Positions 8,576-12,117 of a stretch of 12,117 nt of DNA are shown here, piece by piece. The stretch is taken from the NCBI RefSeq assembly GCF_000272405.2, contig NZ_AJZM02000023.1:1-12117 (forward strand). The letters run 5' to 3'. The DNA comes from Vibrio tasmaniensis 1F-187. GTDB taxonomy: Bacteria; Pseudomonadota; Gammaproteobacteria; Enterobacterales; Vibrionaceae. The notes beneath the pieces are model-generated. The model did not search any database. It had not been told where the DNA came from and was given only the letters and a program-made list of their open reading frames with translations. Each line of letters starts with the position of its first letter. The first letter of the stretch is position 1. The position numbers and the translations under genes are program-made.

Positions 8576-9472
8576 ATGGCTAATATTTCAATCAAACAAC
8601 TCAAAGTGTTTGTCACCATTACCCAGCACTCGACATTGACCGCAGCCTCTGAGGCTCTGTTTCTGTCTAAGGCCGCTGTCAGCATGGCGCTAGGCGAAAT
8701 GGAGAAACAACTCGGTCACTCTCTATTTGACCGGGTTAATAACCGATTAATTCTCAATCAAGAAGGACAAAAGCTTCTTCCTTTGGCGGATGAGATATTA
8801 CATCGTGCTGCTGGTATTGATGTTTTGTTCCGTGACGACCAGCCTTTAAGTGGCAATCTAAAGGTCGGTGCGAGTGACACAATTGGTAATCAGGTCGCAC
8901 CGTTTATTCTGTCTGGCTTTCGCGAGCTAACTCAGCATCAAGATCAGAGCTTATTCATTTCAAACAGTGCGCTGATCTGCCAAAAGTTGGTGGATTATGA
9001 ACTGGATATCGCTTTAATTGAAGGAAAAACACTCCATCCGGAGTTGATCTCTAGCCAGTTCAGTAGCGATGAAATGTGTATTATTGTTAGTAATCAACAC
9101 CCTCTCAATTCAAAAGAAAAAGTGATTTTAAGCGATTTAGAAGATAGTCATTGGATTTTACGTGAGTCTGGTTCAGGCACTCGCGAGTTTTTCCTGCGTG
9201 CCGTCGCACCGCGTATCGAACATTGGTATGAATCCTTTGAGCTCAACACGACTGAGGCGATCATCAATTCTGTTTCTGCCAATCTTGGATTCGCGTGTTT
9301 ATCACGGCTGGCTGCGCAACGAGCAATTGACTCAGGCCGAGTGAAAGCACTCGATGTCCCACTCGACATGAAACGTCGATTCTGGATGCTGGTCCATAAA
9401 GACAAATATCAAAGCCCGCTACTGAAATCTTTCATGAGTTATTGTGAAGACTGGGCTACACATCAAGATTGA
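8576..9472 (+). CDS. LysR-type transcriptional regulator
   Basis: A 298-residue protein with the normal LysR-type length. The N-terminal winged helix-turn-helix covers about residues 4-63 (SIKQLKVFVTITQHSTLTAA, then LSKAAVSMALGEMEKQLG and LFDRVNNRLILNQEG, the typical LTTR signature), followed by a linker helix and an effector-binding domain from about residue 88 (LKVGASDTIGNQ) with the usual second-lobe segment WILRESGSGTREFF. It is a cytoplasmic DNA-binding protein; the effector is unknown. AGGA five bases before the ATG supports the start. It is divergent from the TDT transporter and the probable target is that gene plus itself. The family of anion-related LysR regulators (CysB- or CbbR-like) is a possible relation from the lobe motif, but I cannot assign a specific name. 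Confidence 0.95.
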   Translation: MANISIKQLKVFVTITQHSTLTAASEALFLSKAAVSMALGEMEKQLGHSLFDRVNNRLILNQEGQKLLPLADEILHRAAGIDVLFRDDQPLSGNLKVGASDTIGNQVAPFILSGFRELTQHQDQSLFISNSALICQKLVDYELDIALIEGKTLHPELISSQFSSDEMCIIVSNQHPLNSKEKVILSDLEDSHWILRESGSGTREFFLRAVAPRIEHWYESFELNTTEAIINSVSANLGFACLSRLAAQRAIDSGRVKALDVPLDMKRRFWMLVHKDKYQSPLLKSFMSYCEDWATHQD

Positions 9473-9513
9473 GGCCGCATTGTTAGGGCTCCAACTGGAC
9501 TTTTAACATCAGA

Positions 9514-9533
9514 AACTGTATAAAAAGCCAGTA
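9514..9533. promoter_or_regulatory. LexA box upstream of yebG
   Basis: The sequence CTG-N10-CAG (CTG at 9516-9518, CAG at 9529-9531) with an AT-rich centre and flanking AA...TA matches the gammaproteobacterial SOS box. It lies about 28 bp before the yebG ATG and overlaps TATAAA (9519-9524), a plausible -10, so LexA would block the promoter. yebG is a classical LexA regulon member in E. coli, which supports the call. Confidence 0.85.
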
Positions 9534-9560
9534 AAATTTATCAAACTTAGAGGATTAACC

Positions 9561-9854
9561 ATGGCTGTTATCGTCAAGTACGTGGTCGAACGCAACGGAG
9601 AAGAGAAAATGACTTTTACCTCTAAAGCCGAAGCTGACGCATACGACAAAATGCTGGATATGGCTGATGAGCTTTTTGAACTATTAAGCAAAAGCGATTT
9701 AGTTGAAGATGAAGGCAAGCAAGAAGAGCTTGCTATGTACCTAGCGAAGAACAAAGAAGAAGTTCTTTACGCATTAGGTGCTAAGCGTAAACCAGCTCCG
9801 AAAAAAGAAAAGAAGCTTGAAGCTGTTGAAGACGCAGAAGAAGATGCCGCTTAA
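9561..9854 (+). CDS. yebG: YebG family DNA damage-inducible protein
   Basis: A 97-residue protein closely like E. coli YebG (96 residues): it starts MAVIVKYVVERNGEEKM, then FTSKAEADAYDKMLDMADELFELL at about 19-42, a middle helical region and a charged C-terminal tail with a lysine-rich patch (PAPKKEKKLE) followed by an acidic end. YebG is induced by DNA damage through LexA; its biochemical role is not settled. AGAGG upstream at a proper distance supports the ATG at 9561. It stands as a single-gene transcription unit, with its own SOS box upstream and a strong terminator directly after it. The position after the LysR-type gene on the same strand is probably incidental because the LexA promoter separates them. 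Confidence 0.95.
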   Translation: MAVIVKYVVERNGEEKMTFTSKAEADAYDKMLDMADELFELLSKSDLVEDEGKQEELAMYLAKNKEEVLYALGAKRKPAPKKEKKLEAVEDAEEDAA

Positions 9855-9870
9855 TTAGCTGAAGTTTTCT

Positions 9871-9920
9871 AAAAAACGTCAATAATGTCTCTAATCAGAG
9901 CTCGTTATTGGCGTTTTTTT
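9871..9920 (+). terminator. Intrinsic terminator after yebG
   Basis: AAAAAACGTCAATAA (9871-9885) pairs with TTATTGGCGTTTTTT (9905-9919) through one G-U, giving a stem of about 15 bp that ends in a run of seven T. The loop contains a further small hairpin CTCT/AGAG. The A-run at the 5' side means it may work in both directions, although there is no converging gene. Confidence 0.9.
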
Positions 9921-9977
9921 ATACTTATCGAAATATAATGAACTCTGTTTATAGTCGAAATCGCTCTAAACATTCGC

Positions 9978-10007
9978 TTGCACAAAAGTGTGATTAAGAT
10001 CTAATCT
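9978..10007 (+). promoter_or_regulatory. Promoter of the riboswitch-controlled operon
   Basis: TTGCAC (9978-9983) and TAATCT (10002-10007) form -35 and -10 boxes 18 bp apart. The expected start point near 10013-10015 falls just before the first paired base of the aptamer-like RNA at 10017, the usual arrangement for riboswitches. A TATAAT also occurs at 9934-9939 but lacks a reasonable -35. Confidence 0.6.
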
Positions 10008-10016
10008 ATAGCCATC

Positions 10017-10088
10017 AGGTGATGGGGTTCCACCTAAGCTTTTGCTTCAACCGCCCGTTCTTTTGAACCGTGCTAATGACTCCTACAG
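10017..10088 (+). promoter_or_regulatory. Fluoride (crcB-type) riboswitch-like aptamer
   Basis: The RNA shows the layout of the fluoride aptamer: stem P1 AGGTG (10017-10021) with CACCT (10031-10035), a nine-base loop starting ATGG, a conserved-looking ACCGC (10050-10054), and GCTAATGACTCCTACAG (10072-10088). Loop bases GGGGTT (10024-10029) can pair with GACTCC (10078-10083) as the pseudoknot, with two G-U pairs, one of them at the same end position as in the Pseudomonas syringae RNA as I recall it. Departures: an extra small hairpin AAGC-TTTT-GCTT (10036-10047), an irregular second stem (GTTC-TTTT-GAAC, 10057-10068), and GCTAAT where GCTGAT is usual. The family call rests on memory of the consensus; another small pseudoknotted ion sensor (for example nhaA-I) is the main alternative. 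Confidence 0.55.
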
Positions 10089-10286
10089 AATCGAAAACAG
10101 GTAATACTGTTGGATGTATCGCTACTCCTCCATTTTGGAATGGACTTAGTCTATTAAGACTGAGCTTCATGTCACCTTTGGATGATCGATACTCAAGATC
10201 TGTAGTGAATTAGCCGCACCTCTTCCAACACGTCCTGTTTTCTCAACGCCCTAGGTCTTAAATGGCTCTATCAGTGAGAAAACATT
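10083..10286 (+). promoter_or_regulatory. Structured leader with ribosome-binding-site-masking stem (expression platform)
   Basis: Downstream of the aptamer-like part, nested helices can form: CTACAGA (10083-10089) with TCTGTAG (10199-10205), enclosing hairpin AACAG-N6-CTGTT (10096-10111) and GTATCG (10116-10121) with CGATAC (10187-10192), which itself encloses CTTAGTC-N6-GACTGAG (10145-10164). The leader ends in TGTTTTCTCA (10236-10245), perfectly complementary over 10 bp to TGAGAAAACA (10275-10284). The latter contains GTGAG, the only ribosome-binding-like sequence before the ATG at 10287. This suggests translational control. No intrinsic terminator with T-run is seen in the leader. Confidence 0.6.
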
Positions 10287-10979
10287 ATGCACTACTCTTC
10301 AGAAATTCAATCAATGTGCCCTATTCAAAGGGGTGATCTTCACACTTCAGCGCCAATTCCAGTTGAAGGCGCCATGGTTAGCCCAAAAGATGTCATCGCT
10401 ATTTCTGGTTTAAGCCATGGCGTAGGCACTTGTGCACCACAACAAGGTGCAGCAAAACTAACGCTGAACGTAAAAAACGGCATCATCGAAGAAGCGCTAA
10501 TCGAAACGATTGGTTGTTCAGGCATGACTCAATCAGCCGCGATGGCAGCCGAAATCCTCACAGGAAGAACCATTCTTGAAGCTCTGAATACTGACTTGGT
10601 GTGTGATGCAATCAACGTAGCGATGCGTGAAATCTTTCTGCAATTCGTTTACGGTCGAACTCAATCCGCATTCTCTGAAGGCGGCCTAGAAATTGGCGCA
10701 GCATTGGAAGACTTAGGTCAAACACAACGTAGCCAAGTAGGCACCAGCTATTCAACTTCAGCGAAAGGCGTTCGTTACCTAGAGCTTGCAGAAGGCTACG
10801 TGACCAAGCTTGCACTTGATGATCACAGCGAAGTGATTGGCTACGAATATCTCAACCTCGGCAAAATGATGAAGGCGATTAACCAAGGCATGCCAGCTAA
10901 TGAAGCTGCTGACCTTGCGACGGGGACTTATGGTCGCTTCGATGAAGCCGTTACCACCATTAACCCACGCCAACACTAA
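10287..10979 (+). CDS. NifU/IscU-like iron-sulfur cluster scaffold homologue
   Basis: A 230-residue protein whose first half resembles the IscU/NifU-N fold: HGVGTCAPQQGAAKL (44-58), then NGIIEEALIETIGCSGM (64-80), like the IscU segment with the second cluster cysteine, then GRTILEALNTDLVCDAI (93-109). Cysteines 49, 77 and 106 are in places like the three IscU ligand cysteines; Cys11 is extra. The IscU Asp next to the first cysteine (CGD) is not there, the spacing differs by about two residues, and the loop before the third cysteine is shortened, so ordinary scaffold activity is not assured. The C-terminal half (GLEIGAALEDLG, GVRYLELAEGYVTKLAL, TYGRFDEAV) is characteristic of the version paired with GGGtGRT proteins. 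The ATG at 10287 fits homologues that start M-x-YS-x-E, although its ribosome binding site is weak. It is cytoplasmic, and the first gene of a two-gene operon with 23 bp to the next. Confidence 0.85.
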   Translation: MHYSSEIQSMCPIQRGDLHTSAPIPVEGAMVSPKDVIAISGLSHGVGTCAPQQGAAKLTLNVKNGIIEEALIETIGCSGMTQSAAMAAEILTGRTILEALNTDLVCDAINVAMREIFLQFVYGRTQSAFSEGGLEIGAALEDLGQTQRSQVGTSYSTSAKGVRYLELAEGYVTKLALDDHSEVIGYEYLNLGKMMKAINQGMPANEAADLATGTYGRFDEAVTTINPRQH

Positions 10980-11002
10980 TTTTGCCAATTTAGAGGAAAG
11001 AT

Positions 11003-11992
11003 ATGATGAACACTCAATTTAATGAATCGGTAACTCGCGTATTGGCAGAAATGAACTTCGACTCTTTAGAGCAAGCGAACCAATACTGCAAAGCCCACAA
11101 CGTTGATCCAAAAGCTTTGGTGATGGACACCCAGCCTATCGCTTTTGAAAGCGCTGCCGATGCTTATATCCTTGGTTCAGCACTGGCGCTATTTCGCAAA
11201 GCCACCAGCGCAGAACAAGCAGCGAATATCATTGGTGAAGGCCTTCAAGCATTCACCAAACCCGGCAGTGTTGCTGAGCAACGCCAAGTAGGGATCGGCC
11301 ACGGTGCGCTAGCTGCGCGTCTTCTCAATGAAGAGAGCCACTGTTTTGCTTTCCTTGCGGGCCATGAATCTTTTGCTGCTGCAGAAGGTGCAATAAAAAT
11401 CGCACTCAACGTCAACAAATCACGTCACAACCCATTAAAGGTAATACTCAATGGCCTAGGTAAAGATGCAGCTTACTTAATTTCTCGCATCAATGGTTTT
11501 ACCTATGTACGCACTCAGTACGATTACCAAACAGGCGAGCTTGTTGAAACAGAACGTCGCCGCTTCTCACAAGGCCCTCGCGGAGAGATCTTGTGTTACG
11601 GCGCTGATGATGTACGTGAAGGCGTGGCAATCATGCACAGAGAAGAAGTGGATGTAAGTATTACGGGTAACTCAACTAACCCAACGCGCTTCCAACACCC
11701 TGTTGCAGGTATCTACAAAGCAGAACGTACTCGCCAAGGTTTACCTTACTTCTCAGTTGCTTCAGGCGGCGGTACAGGTAGAACATTGCACCCAGATAAC
11801 GTGGCAGCAGGCCCAGCGTCTTACGGCATGACAGATACCATGGGCAGAATGCATGCTGATGCTCAGTTCGCAGGTAGCTCTTCTGTTCCGGCTCACGTGG
11901 CAATGATGGGCTTCATCGGTATGGGTAACAACCCAATGGTCGGTGCGACAGTTGCATTGGCTGTAGCAGTAAGCGAATCTCAAAACGCATAA
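11003..11992 (+). CDS. GGGtGRT family protein (function unknown)
   Basis: A 329-residue protein carrying SGGGTGRTLHPDN with the family-defining GGGTGRT at 255-261. Other conserved-looking pieces are GIGHGALAARLL (97-108), FAFLAGHESFAAAEGA (115-130), HNPLKVILNGLGKDAA (142-157), YDYQTGELVETERRRFS (173-189) and SITGNSTNPTRFQHP (219-233). The C-terminus is glycine- and methionine-rich (MMGFIGMGNNPMVGA) and could include a buried helix, but no signal peptide is seen. No enzymatic role is established for the family to my knowledge; glycine-rich loops suggest nucleotide or cofactor binding, which is inference. GAGG ahead of two successive ATG codons (11003 and 11006) leaves the exact start open by one residue. 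Close linkage to the NifU-like gene implies joint function in metal or Fe-S handling. Confidence 0.88.
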   Translation: MMNTQFNESVTRVLAEMNFDSLEQANQYCKAHNVDPKALVMDTQPIAFESAADAYILGSALALFRKATSAEQAANIIGEGLQAFTKPGSVAEQRQVGIGHGALAARLLNEESHCFAFLAGHESFAAAEGAIKIALNVNKSRHNPLKVILNGLGKDAAYLISRINGFTYVRTQYDYQTGELVETERRRFSQGPRGEILCYGADDVREGVAIMHREEVDVSITGNSTNPTRFQHPVAGIYKAERTRQGLPYFSVASGGGTGRTLHPDNVAAGPASYGMTDTMGRMHADAQFAGSSSVPAHVAMMGFIGMGNNPMVGATVALAVAVSESQNA

Positions 11993-12095
11993 CGACAACG
12001 TTGGGCGCCACGATCTATCCATAGAATAGAGTCCGTTAACTGAGAAACAAGCAATAACAGACGACCAAAACTCTACACCTATCACTAAAACCAAA

Positions 12096-12116
12096 CAGCC
12101 AGCCTTATGCTGGCTG
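12096..12116 (+). terminator. Probable intrinsic terminator of the GGGtGRT operon, cut by window edge
   Basis: CAGCCAGC (12096-12103) pairs perfectly with GCTGGCTG (12109-12116) around a five-base loop CTTAT. The GC-rich stem and position about 100 bp after the stop fit a terminator, but the T-run that should follow lies outside the window. The 3' UTR between 11993 and 12095 shows nothing else. Confidence 0.65.
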
Positions 12117-12117
12117 G

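Noticed and set aside
9495..9513. A second LexA box upstream of yebG (CTG at 9495, CAG at 9510)
   Set aside because: The spacing is twelve bases instead of ten.
9934..9939. TATAAT as a -10 box for the NifU-like operon
   Set aside because: No -35 at proper distance; the TTGCAC/TAATCT pair fits the RNA start much better.
10017..10130. M-box (magnesium), cobalamin and yybP-ykoY riboswitches
   Set aside because: Short resemblances such as AGGTGA and GTTGGAT exist, but the characteristic conserved cores of these classes are not present in the right order.
10165..10210. Similarity of the leader ORF segment SPLDDRY to the PurB N-terminal motif
   Set aside because: Only a few residues match, no purB sequence surrounds it, and the ORF itself is doubtful.
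10076..10213. A 45-codon ORF inside the leader (ATG at 10076) that could be a leader peptide
   Set aside because: No ribosome binding site precedes it, its ATG is part of the aptamer-like core, and an ORF of this length is common by chance. A leader-peptide mechanism is not excluded.

Overview
The window looks like chromosomal DNA of a marine gammaproteobacterium, most probably a Vibrio or close relative. The reasons are the high similarity of the RecB, RecC and YebG products to their enterobacterial counterparts, recC and recB lying close together without the ptrA gene that separates them in E. coli, AT-leaning intergenic DNA, and a NifU-like/GGGtGRT gene pair that E. coli lacks. The genus call is inference; no rRNA or other decisive marker is present.

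Left part (1-7418, all minus strand): recC (3818-7291, TTG start) is followed by recB (3390 down to the window edge, C-terminus cut off). Together they give two subunits of the RecBCD helicase/nuclease that processes double-strand breaks; recD would be expected beyond position 1. The 427-bp gap between them holds a possible 51-codon ORF placed behind the recC stop, with a 15-bp tandem repeat, and then a block of about 260 bp without a plausible gene but dense in inverted repeats.

Middle (7419-9940): a TehA/SLAC1-type (TDT family) membrane transporter on the minus strand faces a divergent LysR-type regulator on the plus strand. The 161-bp gap between them has two 17-bp palindromes that could be operators. 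Next comes yebG, an SOS gene with a visible LexA box upstream and a strong intrinsic terminator downstream.

Right part (9941-12117): a two-gene operon encodes a NifU/IscU-like iron-sulfur scaffold homologue and a GGGtGRT-family protein, both of unresolved physiological role. A leader of about 270 nt precedes it. The leader starts right after a credible promoter with a small pseudoknotted motif that closely resembles a fluoride (crcB-type) riboswitch aptamer, continues through several nested helices, and ends in a perfect 10-bp stem that covers the ribosome binding site of the first gene. This apparent ligand-controlled operon of uncharacterised metal/Fe-S proteins is the most interesting item. 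The operon ends in a hairpin at the window edge that is probably its terminator.
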